Assembly (NCBI GenBank): GCA_963669975.1
Contig: CAVLJG010000004.1
Span: forward strand, 78,843,041 to 78,907,040
Origin: Acanthoscelides obtectus
Taxonomy: Eukaryota; Arthropoda; Insecta; Coleoptera; Chrysomelidae
Reading direction: 5' to 3'
DNA: 64,000 nucleotides
The position numbers were made by a program, and so were the translations under genes. Shown in pieces: positions 9,955 through 23,440 of the stretch. Position 1 is the first letter of the stretch, and each line of letters opens with the position of its first letter. The notes under the pieces were generated by a model. It worked only from the letters and a program-made list of their open reading frames with translations, was not told the DNA's origin and did no database searches.

Positions 9955-10860
9955 GACTGTGAGAGCGCCGTTAAATGCTGGCAAGTGGTCCGTTGTATCA
10001 TTCGCAAGAAAACAGAATATTTCGATTTTTGAACATTGCCTTGTAAACGTTAACCCTAAGCATCAAGAGCAAGTCGATGACTTATGAATTCCCTTCTATC
10101 AAAAAATGTTTTCTTCTGCCCGCTGCTTCGTCATCATGAGGAACGCTAGAAAGTTGCCTGTTTCAGCTCTTAAAATTCTATATACAAATTATGTACGCAG
10201 CAGGTTAGATTGTCCTGATTTCGTACATACACTGTGCAGACATCATTAAGATCGATCGTTACCGGGTGTATTTTCTGAGCAAGGATTTGATTACTCTGTG
10301 CTTCTTGATGATTGAAAAATTGTTTATCTGAACATAGACGCAACAACAGCCTTTTTATATAAACCGTTTCCTGGCAATATCATACGTGAATTGGTCGGAA
10401 AGTTACCTTTACGGTGATCCAGCGTAACAATAGAAATCCGTGAATATTTTATTGTGAACGTGCCAAAACCAGGGTTTCGACTAAATCACCAGTCAATCAT
10501 TTTCAACGATTTTAACTTAATAGGTAACATTTGTGACATTAAGTTTTCTCCTATCGCGCTTCTTTACAGATCAATTTTGCAGATCACATTTATTATTTAA
10601 GTACTTCGACTATATTTTTGGTTATTCAACTGCTTAATTTTTTATAACATTAGTTTTTTCTTCCTATGTTCGATTGGTTTTAAGCATTTCCTGTTATTGA
10701 ATTTGTCCGTGCCAAATAAATGTCAGTATATTTTCCTGTTTAACAATTGAATTGGAGATCCTCGAAACCAACGCTTTCCCTGAGAAGTTTTGAGATGTTC
10801 AAAAGCAAAGCTTGAAAGCGATCTGAAATATGTATCTGTATCTGTATTTGGACATAGCTA
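9955..10860 (+). pseudogene. Non-LTR retrotransposon RT C-terminal half, decayed
   Basis: Translated fragments in shifting frames fit the end of a jockey/CR1-like RT: WSVVSFARKQNISIFEHCLV (about 9995-10050), ALKILYTNYVRSRLDCPDFV (about 10168-10230, the usual LYxxxVRSxLEYAS segment) and later REYFIVNVPKPGFRLNHQS (about 10435-10495), matching the C-terminal domain that follows the palm. Several stops and frameshifts are present. The sequence ends in TATCTGTATCTGTATTTGG (about 10830-10850), a short microsatellite tail of the type seen at 3' ends of such elements. Confidence 0.6.
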
Positions 10861-11493
10861 GACCAGCACCCAATGGTTTTCAAGATTTGGTGACATTATC
10901 TACTATGGCTCTACAGCATACTACTCGTACTTCCCAAATTTTATCAACATCGTTTTCATAAGATCGTCGGCAGATCGACAGAGTTAGGGACTTGGATTTT
11001 CGTAAAGTGTCATAACGCGCCCAAAATCTTGAAAACTCACAGATAACTTTACAGATAACACTCCTAATTTTAGCACGTGGGGAAGGTTTGTATAAGTAGC
11101 ACCCATGTGGAGAGAAGTACGTATATAACTTACCCGAAACTTTTTTGTCAGAACCCATTTCTCAGAGCACTTTGGTGAATATCTGAGATAGCTGTTCCGT
11201 GAAACGGTTTCGCTGTAGTTCCACCTTAAAACATACCTGCTCGTTTGTTAATGTACGCCAACCCTCCTGCAAAAAGCTATTACGACGCCGACTACTGGGA
11301 GGGCATTCCTCTCCTAGTAGTCCGAGCATACTAGAAGACGTTTTACAACCGGATTCATACTGAAACACCAACCTCATATCGTACATACCTATTGGTGATT
11401 TCAAGAATCTCTAATTGACTAAGCTTCGGCAATTAGCAATTATGTTTTGGTTTGTATGTAGTTGTCAAGAGGTCAAGAGGGAACTGATATATA
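10861..11493. other. No recognised feature
   Basis: Short open frames only (for example minus 11158-10880 and 11404-11162), without motifs I know. The stretch separates the RT remnant from the next mariner MITE. Confidence 0.3.
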
Positions 11494-12193
11494 CAGGGTG
11501 ACTTTGAAGTTGAGTCATTAATTTTCAGATAATGATTGTAGAAGGAAGATAAACCAAAATATGTGTGTAAAAATAAAAAAAAAATAAAAAAAAAATGTTA
11601 CCTTGTTTTATAAAGTATCCTCCCGACAAGTATTTCAGTGCGGACCTGTATTTGATCGTGCGGTCTTGGAGCACCGGCATGCTCTCCCCTGTGAGGTCTT
11701 AAGTCACCTGATTCACGAGCCCTTTGTACTACATTAACAAAGGTACGAGGGGTTGGTTGTACTCGATTGGGAAACCGATCCGCATAAATCCGTGATGCCG
11801 CGTAAATAAGAATCATGTTCACAAGTTCAGCATTTTCGTAAACATGTGCCATTTTTTATTTCGTTTGAGCCACGCAACAGACACCACTATTCACTCACGC
11901 GTTACCGACTGAAACTGACTGTGTACAACTGAATAAAATAATTGTAAAAACATCGTTCCAAATTCTTTCGCTTTTTTGTTTCCGATGCGATGAACCGATA
12001 AGGCGGATTATATCCGTTGTTGCCAAACACGAGCACATAATATTATTATTGAGACAGGGCGGTACTCAAACTTCCAAAGGGCTATAACTTTGTTACTTTA
12101 ATTTTACCAGAAAAATGGTAAAGGAAAAAAACATTTCTTTTGGTCAGATCTACTCACTGTTAAAATAAATGACTCAACTTCGAAGTCACCCCG
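11494..12193 (-). mobile_element. Mariner deletion derivative, family C copy 1
   Basis: Ends CAGGGTGACTTTGAAGTTGA (11494) and, reversed, CGGGGTGACTTCGAAGTTGA (12193), both flanked by TA. Inverted arms extend about 28 bp. Copies 2 and 3 lie at 47568 and 48170. Length is 700 bp. It keeps a start of a transposase (minus 11852-11598) but lacks the catalytic core. Confidence 0.88.
11598..11852 (-). pseudogene. N-terminal piece of a mariner-type transposase
   Basis: The frame begins MAHVYENAELVNMILIYAAS and continues to RFPNRVQPTPRTFVNVVQRA, the first DNA-binding helices of the DD41D-like transposases seen elsewhere in this window (compare NQELADIHFVYG...RFPNRRYPTR at 60.1 kb). After about 50 residues it jumps to unrelated sequence and stops at 84 residues, so the catalytic domain is gone. 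All three family C copies keep this leader. Confidence 0.7.
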
Positions 12194-15156
<2,963 letters not shown>

Positions 15157-16568
15157 CTAAGTGACATATAAATCCGAACACCCAGTTTAAATGGTTTTAT
15201 TTTAATAAAAGTTGGTGAATGTATTTATCTCACTGTAAATAACAAGTGAAAAAATTTTCAGCCTAATCAGTTGGACATTTTTATACTGCTTTTTTTTAAT
15301 TCACTAACGCTCTAAAAATGAATATTTCAGCCGCAGTAAAGAATCAACGTTGGCGGATTTTGGTTCTTGACATCCTTTACGATCGGTTACGAAGCCTAGA
15401 GTACGGAGACCTGTACGATTTCGTCAACTTAGTGAGTTTGATAGGGACCGTATAGTGGGACTTCGGGCACCTGGACTTTCTTTTCGGGCAATTGCAGTTA
15501 GAGTGCAAAGAAGTGTAGACACTGTGGTTAGGTGTTGTCAGGCATGGCTTCGAGAAGGCCGTACGCAAAGAGCAAGGGGCACTGGACGCCGCCGTAGAAC
15601 AACAGACCGTGAAGATCGCCGCATAAGATTATTGGCCTTAAGGGACCGTTTCTCCACTACCAGGTCCATTGCAAATGAATGGTTTACAGAACACGGAAGA
15701 CCTATTGGCATGCGAAGTGTTTACCGACGAATGAGAAGTTTTGGCTTGTTTTCATACCGGCCACACTGGGTCGTCCTTTAACTCGAGAACACCGACGTAA
15801 TCGCCTTGATTGGTGCAGACAACGGTCACTCTGGGATCAGGAATGGAACAGTATTGTCTTTAGTGACGAGTCTCGATTTTGCTTAGGCATGCACGATGGT
15901 CGTGCCAGGGTTAGAAGGCGACGTGGTGAAAGGAGGAATCCACAGTTTTTTGTTGAAAGACATGTTCATCACACTGTTGGAGTTATGGTTTGGGGTGCTA
16001 TAGCTTATGGTTCCAGGTCACCTTTAATCTTCATCAGAGGTAACATGAACGCGCAGCGTTATATCCACGAGGTTCTAGAACCCCATCTTTTACCCTATCT
16101 TGATACCCTGGCAGATCCAACTTTCCAACAAGATAATGCCCGACCACATGTTGCAAGAGTCACAATAGACTTCTTTCAACATAATGATGTCACATTGTTA
16201 CCATGGCCACCAAGAACTCCCGACTTATCCCCAATTGAGCACGTGTGGGATATGATGGGTAGGAGATTGCTCAATTTGCAATGTTCTCCTCAGACTCTAG
16301 AAGCACTTCGAGAGGAGTTGGTGGTTGCCTGGAATGAGATACCACAGGAGGACATTGACCACCTGATCAGAAGCATGCCTAGGCGCGTTGGAGAATGCGT
16401 AGCACATCAGGGTGCATCCACACATTATTAAAGGTCAAAGGGCTTTAAAGCAGTGCAATCATTTTGAAATTTTTATCATTTACTTATTATGCTTCATTAA
16501 GTACTTATACAAAATTTTATTAAAATAAAACCATTTAAACTGGGTGTTCGGATTTATATGTCACTTAG
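15157..16568 (+). mobile_element. Tc1-type (DD34E) element, family D copy 1
   Basis: Ends CTAAGTGACATATAAATCCG (15157) and its inverse ending CACTTAG at 16568, with about 50-bp arms running through GAACACCCAGTTTAAATGG and TA on both sides. Length is 1412 bp, normal for Tc1. A second locus with the same family lies at 54507-55943. Confidence 0.93.
15392..16431 (+). pseudogene. Tc1 transposase (DD34E), start lost and frameshifted
   Basis: Aligned with the family D copy at 54750, the initiator ATG is AAG at 15392. An N-terminal paired-type HTH follows (LSFRAIAVRVQRSVDTVVRC), then the basic RRRRTT linker and a second HTH (RPIGMRSVYRRMRSFGLF). Near 15770 one base is missing, shifting the frame. 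The catalytic half is open from there to 16431: IVFSDESRF, FQQDNARPHVA and WPPRTPDLSPIEHVWDMMGR. I count 34 residues between the second Asp and the Glu, hence DD34E. All three acidic residues remain, but the protein cannot be made. Confidence 0.9.
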
Positions 16569-16582
16569 TATAGAAACCGAAC

Positions 16583-16928
16583 GTCTGCGCCAAGAGTGCA
16601 CTCGAACTCGCTCCGGTTCGTGCTGCCAGGGGATATCCGCTCACCTGTGGCTGGTAAAGCTCACGGGCAAGATATTCAGGAGACGGTTTTCCGATGTTAC
16701 CTCCCAATCAAGTGATATAGGCAAGTTCCTGTTGCGTGTCGTTGTGTCCTTCAGATTTCATCTATTCTCAATACTTTTCACGAATTAATCGTAAATTAAT
16801 GTTTTCCTGACAACGTCCATCGCGCCTATCCAATTCGTGGTTTATGCTGTTTTCTGCTGTTTAGGTAGAGCGGATACATTCGGACAAGCTGTACCAAAGC
16901 GAGATGTAGTTCACTCCCTGACGCAGAC
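16583..16928 (+). mobile_element. MITE with GTCTGCGCC ends, family J copy 1
   Basis: GTCTGCGCCAAGAGTGCACT at 16583 is mirrored by AGTTCACTCCCTGACGCAGAC ending at 16928 (one base more than quoted motifs elsewhere; arms about 40 bp, imperfect). The interior, with TTTTCTGCTG and GATACATTCGGACAAGCTG, matches the inverse of the copy at 32649-33061. No coding sequence is seen. The superfamily is unclear, as no target duplication could be read. Confidence 0.7.
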
Positions 16929-17029
16929 CATTTGTTACGGGGACACCGTACTTCCTTATGTCAGGCTCACGTTACGACAACCTGTATATCTACCTTTACA
17001 GCCAAGAAATTTGTATATAAACCTTCGTA

Positions 17030-17510
17030 TGTTGTTTTACTCCTCTCTATTTTAGTTTCCCCAGGTTACACCAGTATCCAGATGCATGGGCATGTGTATG
17101 TCTACCTTTGTACTTGTACTCATATATGTGCATTCATTTCGGGCCTGATGAAGCCAACAAGCAGAAATACGTATTGCTCGGGTAACCTATCCTACTTTCT
17201 GCCCGAATCCACTTTCCTTCCTTTTACGAATTTTGCCCATAATGGGAAAATTCAAGGTCTTTTGGCGATTATACTACAATGTGTAGGTCGGCTCTGGTTG
17301 GGGACATCGTGTGTCGTTTTATTCCTTTTCCATCTTCGTTTCCTCAGGTTACACCCGTATACGGAGGTATGAACATTACTTTTGTAATTGCATATGCACA
17401 TTCATTTTGGAACTGATGAAGCCAACAAGCAGAAATCCGTATTGCTCGGGTTACCTATTATATTTTCTCCACTTTCCTTCTTTTTGCGGATTTTGCCCAT
17501 AACATTATTC
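17030..17510 (+). repeat. Tandem pair of Penelope/hammerhead-like repeat units
   Basis: Two units of about 270 bp share, in order, CAGGTTACACC, a CATATGTGCATTCATTT-type segment, CTGATGAAGCCAACAAGCAG, AATACG/AATCCG, TATTGCTCGGGT and CCACTTTCCTTC. The CTGATGA...GAAA arrangement (17145 and 17413) is the hammerhead ribozyme core order. In unit 2, ATCCG and CGGGT can form stem III next to a GUU site. Stem II is only two pairs. Tandem hammerhead units are a feature of Penelope-like terminal repeats. Confidence 0.5.
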
Positions 17511-19032
17511 TTTCTATTTGTTGTATACCTACATACATCCAAACTACTACGAGTATATATTTTATTTATATTTCGATCTAATATGCCTGGAGTGTCGCCC
17601 TACATTCATCAGAGGGCCTACATTCCTGACGTTTAATGGACCCATGGGTTTTGTGACTGTCCAAAAAAGGGAGGAGTACAAGTCTGCGTGTTAATTTTCG
17701 AACGAAATTGTAGTTGGCGACTTGTAACGTGCTGTTTTTTGTCGTCGATTATTCCGTATGCAGCACAAGGGCCCGTTTTTGCCTTTACAGCTATAATTTT
17801 GCCAACGCGTTAATAAGCTACAACGGTACGTTATTGTGTAAGGATTGGAACGGTTGAGTTCCTTCCACTTTTTATTCCTGGGGTTGGGGAAAATTATCTG
17901 AGGGGTTCTTCAACGCAGTATGCTAGAGAGGGTCAATTATGAAGATTTTATGGAGTCTTCAAACTTGATTTTTGTGCTGATAATTTCTTGAAAACTTGAA
18001 ACTTTGTTTTTTGACAGCTTTTACTTCCCACGCCTAATGGATATGAAGCATTGTTACATGACAGGTACAACACGAAACATAGTTTGGAAGATACTTAGAT
18101 ATTTAGATGAAATTTTAACACGAAGAGGCCGGTGGAGATATGGGCAAAAGACGAAAAAACAAGAATTGCTAAAATTTCTGTGATTAGCGTTTCAGACACA
18201 CCTGATTATTTCTAGAAATGTCATGGAGGAGTTGAAAACTGAGGTTATAGGTTGTAGAGACTGTGCGGCTAAAATTTTTCACCTTCGTTATCAGTTAAGG
18301 ACGTCATGTCGTTAAGAAGCGTTTGATCTTAGTCATACTACCAATGCGTGAGATATAATGTCCTTATATTTGCCATTGAAACAGAAGTGTGATAGACTTA
18401 CCTTTCTATAGTTGGGATGTAGAACTGAGTTTTACGATATATCGTAGTTAAGTGACCATTCCTTGTCAGGTTTCGATCCAAGTAAAGTCTTTTGAATAAA
18501 CCTGACTCATCATTCTTTTACTTTACATTTTTTTATCTGTCGTTTTACCGTTTTTGTAGCTACTACCGCGATATGTAACAAAAATAAAAAGCATGGGAAT
18601 TTCGTTCAGTGTGTCTAAGATATGTCAAGCTGTTCGGCTCTGTATTTCACACACGACTGGTTCAGTCTAGTTTTCTTGGGTTATAATTCATATGGCGTTT
18701 GAGAGTAAGTCAAATATAATCTAATTGATGACATAATTGCGTGGGAAGGGCAAATCCAACCTACGCCATGTTTCGACTTGCTAGTCACCAATGGAGCTCA
18801 AACGTACTTGCACGCAAAACGTTTGCAAGCGACCCCTACAGATTGTTTGCCAAGGCTTGATACATCATCAGCTCATACGCTGGAAGTAACAGAAGCGCCC
18901 CTACACCTCTGGCTATTACTGAGAGACAACTGCTCCATGAAACAGATAGATATCGTCAACCATCATTAAAAGGACGATCCAACAAATCAGCCGAAGAACG
19001 ACATTGTCTTGAAACTACCAACAATGGCATTT
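17511..19032. other. No recognised feature
   Basis: Non-coding, with no inverted or tandem structure that I could align. TTTTACTTCCCACGCCTA at 18020 recurs at 118-135 (one internal T fewer context), hinting at a dispersed repeat. Confidence 0.3.
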
Positions 19033-19035
19033 TAT

Positions 19036-19281
19036 TCAGAATTGCATATATATTGTTTCAAGCCTATTATCAATCGTCATTACGATATAGGTCTAGCCGT
19101 TGGAGACAGAAACATAGGTATGTCGCACTCGTCGGTTTATCACCTTTTTGAACACAACATATCGAGTTTTTGAAAAACCATACCTACTTGTTCGCTATCC
19201 GTTCTTCTGTCTCTAGCGACTAGATCTATACCGTACTCAGGATTGATAAAAAGCATGAAGCAACATAGTATGCAATTGATC
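19036..19281. repeat. Imperfect palindrome of about 245 bp
   Basis: The left arm (AGAATTGCATATATATTGTT, then TTATCAATCGTC, GATATAGGTCTAGCCG, GGAGACAGAA) mirrors the right arm (AGAGACAGAAGAA, GGTATAGATCTAGTCG, TATCAATCCTGAG, CAATTGCATACTATGTTG when reversed). Identity over roughly 95-bp arms is about 75-80 percent. TAGGTATG/CATACCTA continues the pairing toward the centre. It could be a fold-back element, a decayed MITE or a long hairpin. Confidence 0.65.
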
Positions 19282-20340
19282 ATTGTTATAGACGAGTAGC
19301 AAATATGCAGCTCACCTATTAAGTATTTGTCTCAGCTTTTGACTCACTTTGCAGATATATCTGGAAAATAGTTAATCCTAAAACTCCCACATGAAGACTG
19401 CGCGTAATTTATTCCCACTTTGTTTCCAAACCATCACTTCCCGGAAGGAAGAAAGGTACAATTAAGGCTTTTATGCTACCATCTAGTCGACTGCTGCCTT
19501 TCACAGCGCACCTTGAATTTACTGGTCTCATAAAGTGGAGCTTTCCACGGTTGTAGCGTTTGCCTTTCCGACTTTACACTAACATCCTGCATACATTTCG
19601 GGGTAATTTCGTTAAGAAAGGTACATGATATAATGCCGATGGTGTTGCAAGTAAGGGCTCCTCCTGGCTAAAGAACCTCAACAGCCATATTAATTTATGC
19701 TCGAAACTTAATTTCTCCACAACTGACAAAAAACACTATATTGCTCGCTTGTGCATGAATCAACTTTGGATACACAACACGCTCATTTGTTTAAAAATCC
19801 ACTCACAGATTGAGTGTGTTGTAGGAGTGTTTACAAGACGCGAGATTAATGATTTATCAACCTTCAAATATACACCGTGCAAATAAAATAGAGTACATAG
19901 TAAAATCGGTTTTACTTGGGCGAAGTTTTGTATACAGTTAGAAGTGAAAACATTCGCTGGATTACCGTAATAATGTGCTGGGCTGATACTTTATGTCTTT
20001 TTGAAACATCTCATTGAGATAAGCTTGAGAGCTAGATGTACTTGATTCCGATGAGCTGTCGATGAAGTAAAGAGGTCACTTTTGTTTCCATCAAGACCTA
20101 GAGATGTTCAATGGGCGGAAGGAGTTGAGATCTAGGAGACTAAGGATGAACGCTGAAGTTAGATTTATTCAGGTAGCATATTGCAGCTCTAGGAATCTGC
20201 GGACGGGCATTATCTTGTTAGAAACTTGGATTTTTATGTGTTTGGAGGAATAGGGGTCTAGCGTTGCTAGAATATACCGTGGCGCTCTAAACTATGACTA
20301 GTATGTTATGATGTATGTGACGTTCAGCTTAAAACATTAC
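19282..20340. other. No recognised feature
   Basis: AT-rich non-coding sequence between two palindromic repeats. No open frame with identifiable motifs. Confidence 0.3.
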
Positions 20341-20705
20341 GTGACGTCCTAGTGCCGTATCATCAGTCGTTCCTAGAATATTGTAGGACGCCTTCATGGC
20401 CTCCTTGATTTTCATTGTTTTCTACTCTTCCGTGTCATTGCTCTACTTTGAGGTTATGTTACAAACATCTATTTGCGTCAAATTGTTCATGCATTTGATT
20501 TATATGATCTGTTATGACATATAGCCTGAAATTCCAAACAATTCAAGAAAACATAGCCTGACCGTAGGAGAGTGCTGACGCTGATACGGAACAGCAAAAA
20601 TCTAGACATATCCCAGCCTTTCTGAAGGAGAGGAAAAACTATGAAAATCAAGAAGACCTTAAAGGCGTCCTACAATTGTCGGAACGACTGACGATCCGGC
20701 CCTTA
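20341..20705. repeat. Inverted repeat, arms about 75 bp, spacer about 210 bp
   Basis: GTGCCGTATCATCAGTCGTT, TTGTAGGACGCCTT and TTGATTTTCATTGTTTT in the left arm (20341-20422) are mirrored by AAAACTATGAAAATCAAG, AAGGCGTCCTACAATTGTC and GAACGACTGACGATCCGG in the right arm (20636-20705). A fold-back or MITE remnant is likely. It lies just upstream of a Tc1 element. Confidence 0.65.
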
Positions 20706-20816
20706 GCCGCGACATGTTCCTACTTGTGCCCGTTCACGATAAGTTCTTAAACAGGACCGAGGACGTCACTACCACACCATTCGACATCAAAATTTTATGG
20801 GTCTCAATTCTGTATA

Positions 20817-22430
20817 CGAGCCCCTTCCCACTTCAGTTGGCCCAACTATTGAAATCTTAGTTTTTTCCTTATCAAACACAAATAATAAAAATTTAGCATG
20901 GTGTTATAGGTTTAAAATATTAACAATGAATATTATGATAATAGATAGTAGAAAACGCCAACTTTATCACTCCCTAATCAAATTTGCAGCATAAAACTAA
21001 CACATGTTGCAATTACAGCATATCAACCTATTTTCATTTCAATGCAAAATAAGTCTATAACGCATAGGCGGCTGTGAAAAATAAAAGCCATGTTTTTTTT
21101 AATCACATCTGTCAGAATACGTTTAAAATAGTTTTGAGTTTTGGGTAGTTAAGGTTTTCAAAATGGTTAGAGGAAAGGTTATTAGTGAGAAAACTCGGTT
21201 ACTGATAATTAAACTTTTTAATTCTGGGAAATAAAACTCAGAAATTGCAACTTTGTTAAACTTATCGCGGTACAGTGTGAGAAATATTGTTAGAAGATAT
21301 AACGTAACTGGTTCAGTTAATGTTAAGCCACGATATGTGAAAACAAGTAATATCACCAATGCGGACCGAAGAGCATTAAGAAGAGTAATCGTGAAAAACA
21401 AGGGTGCCAATTATTTACAACTAAGTGCTCTGTGGAGTCACGGTGTTGGAAGGAGAACTTCGAGGTCCAAAACTCATAGAGAGGCCCACAAACTGGGATT
21501 TAGCATTTGCAAGGTAAGTAAAAACCTTAATGTTGCCCAACTTGTTTATAGGCCAAAGAAAAGCCACTATTAACTCCACTGCAAAAGAAAAGTCGGCTTA
21601 GATGAGCTAAAGAACATAGACAATGGACACCTCAACAATGGTGTGCAATACAATGGAGTGATGGGGCCCGATTCGAAGTTTGTGTTGGTGACAGTCGCAG
21701 TATAGTTATTCGCAAAAAAATGAAGCATTCCATCCATTATGGTCTGGGGTAGTATGTCATCTAAAGGAGTAGGAAAATTTCATTTTATTGATGGAAATGT
21801 GGATACAAACAAATATTTGGCAATTTTAGAAGTATCGCTTTTACCAGTGATGGAAGAATGTTTGACATCCGGCCAAGATTTTGTGTGTCAGCAAGATGGT
21901 GCAGTGTGCCATATCTCAAAAAAGGCTATAAAATGAACGGAAGAAAATGATGTACCACTTTTGAGATGGGTTTCTAGCAGTCCACATCTGTCACCTATTG
22001 AAACTTTGTAGCACGAGATGAAAAAGGTTCTACGGCAACATCCTGCTCGTACAATCACCGAACTGAGACAAAAGCTTCAAGAAATATGGGATTGTTTTAC
22101 ACCAAATTTTTGCCAAAACTTGGTTAGCACTATGCCCCAAATAATTTCAGCCGTAATAAAAAATAAAGGTGATGTTACCCAATGGTAATCTTTCAATTGT
22201 TGCTTTGTTAACTTCGCGCATTAATTCGCACATTGTTTATTTGTTCAGATGTTCTATTAGTTATAGGTCTAAGTGATTTCAAGTATGCATTTTTTACGAC
22301 TAGAGTGTATCTAAAATGTTTTTGAGAAAATAAATGGTTTTAGAAGTAAATAGCATCGTCATGTTCAGTTTATAAAGGCATATTTTGGTACAAATCTTGA
22401 AGTGGGCCAACTGTAGTGGGAAGGGGCTCG
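20817..22430 (+). mobile_element. Tc1-type (DD34E) element, family F
   Basis: Ends CGAGCCCCTTCCCACTTCAG at 20817 and, reversed, CGAGCCCCTTCCCACTACAG at 22430, continuing TTGGCCCA. TA flanks both sides (20815-20816, 22431-22432). Length is 1614 bp. It contains one decayed transposase gene in forward orientation and long non-coding leaders. Confidence 0.92.
21163..22188 (+). pseudogene. Tc1-family transposase (DD34E), multiple stops
   Basis: The ATG at 21163 starts MVRGKVISEKTRLLIIKLFN, interrupted by TAA, then SEIATLLNLSRYSVRNIVRR (first HTH) and a second HTH-like segment (TSRSKTHREAHKLGFS). The catalytic segment is readable from 21739: VWGSMSSKGVGKFHFIDG, FVCQQDGAVCHIS, then after a stop (Trp to TGA near 21936) ENDVPLLRWVSSSPHLSPIETL, a TAG and EMKKVLRQHPA to the stop at 22186-22188. 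I count 34 residues between the QQD Asp and the PIE Glu. The first catalytic Asp region (about 21600-21730) is scrambled by frameshifts. This is clearly dead and a different family from the elements at 15.2 and 54.5 kb. Confidence 0.87.
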
Positions 22431-23440
22431 TAGTCATGGTTATGGATGCCGCTACATATTTAAACTGAATCCAAATTCAAGATGAGATGTAAATAATAAC
22501 AGTTAGCGCGTGATCTCTCTTCACCTTGCTTGGTTGTTGCTGTTGTTGTTGTTAAGTGTATTTGAGTAATTTGTTAAGTTTCTGTTAAGTACTGTCATCT
22601 TTGTTTTACAACACGTTGGTGGTAGTCCATCATTCGGAGGTAGCCCTGAATGCGGCCCTCTACGCCGTCCTTGCTTTTGGCAATCACGCATCCATTCTAT
22701 CTTGGGTGTAAATACACTATAGTCATATCTAGTTTCCATTAGACGAGGAATGACCGCGCAACGGTGTACTGATAAGAAATAGTAGAATCTCTGCTCATGC
22801 CAATTTTTCTCGTTTAAATTCTTACTTTCCAATAAGATGACTACATCAATAACAGTCTAATGAACCTCTCTCCTTGGCTTCTTAGATCTCCAGACCATTC
22901 GCAAGCTGAATATGCATGGGTCATCTCTTAGTCTTATCCCCAACCAACGTGATCAGCTTACAGCTAGCTTGGGATAAAATATCTCATAAACACACAAATC
23001 ACCTCATCAAAAGCAGACTCAATCGACTGAACAAATGTAATCCAGGAAGTCAACATGTGAAAATTTATTGACAACCTCCGGTTTCCTATGTCTAGGAGTA
23101 TTTCAAATTGTATTCAAGTAGAGCCATTTCGAGTATGAGATATTGATTTTTGGAAGTTGTATGATATAAATCTTAGTAGGTTTCAAAAACCGCTCAAGTA
23201 GCGGTGGGGCGGAAACACGAAAAAAATAAAAGTTGCTCAATCTTGGTTTTTAAACGTTTTAGAGGATCCTGATCATTTTCTGGAAAAATTACAGGGATTA
23301 CAAGTTCGATATTGGGTATTACAAGTGAGATGATGATTCCTTTGTGCTAGTAATGTAAACGTTTCCAACCCTACGCGCCTAATAGACATATTTCATAAAT
23401 CTGTTTTCACTATATATTTGCGCTTAAAAGTCGAGTTATA
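22431..23440. other. No recognised gene
   Basis: A short TTG/GTT run near 22535 and otherwise unassigned sequence. The minus-strand open frame at 22832-22521 is asparagine-rich at its end because of the triplet run and is not supported. Confidence 0.3.
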
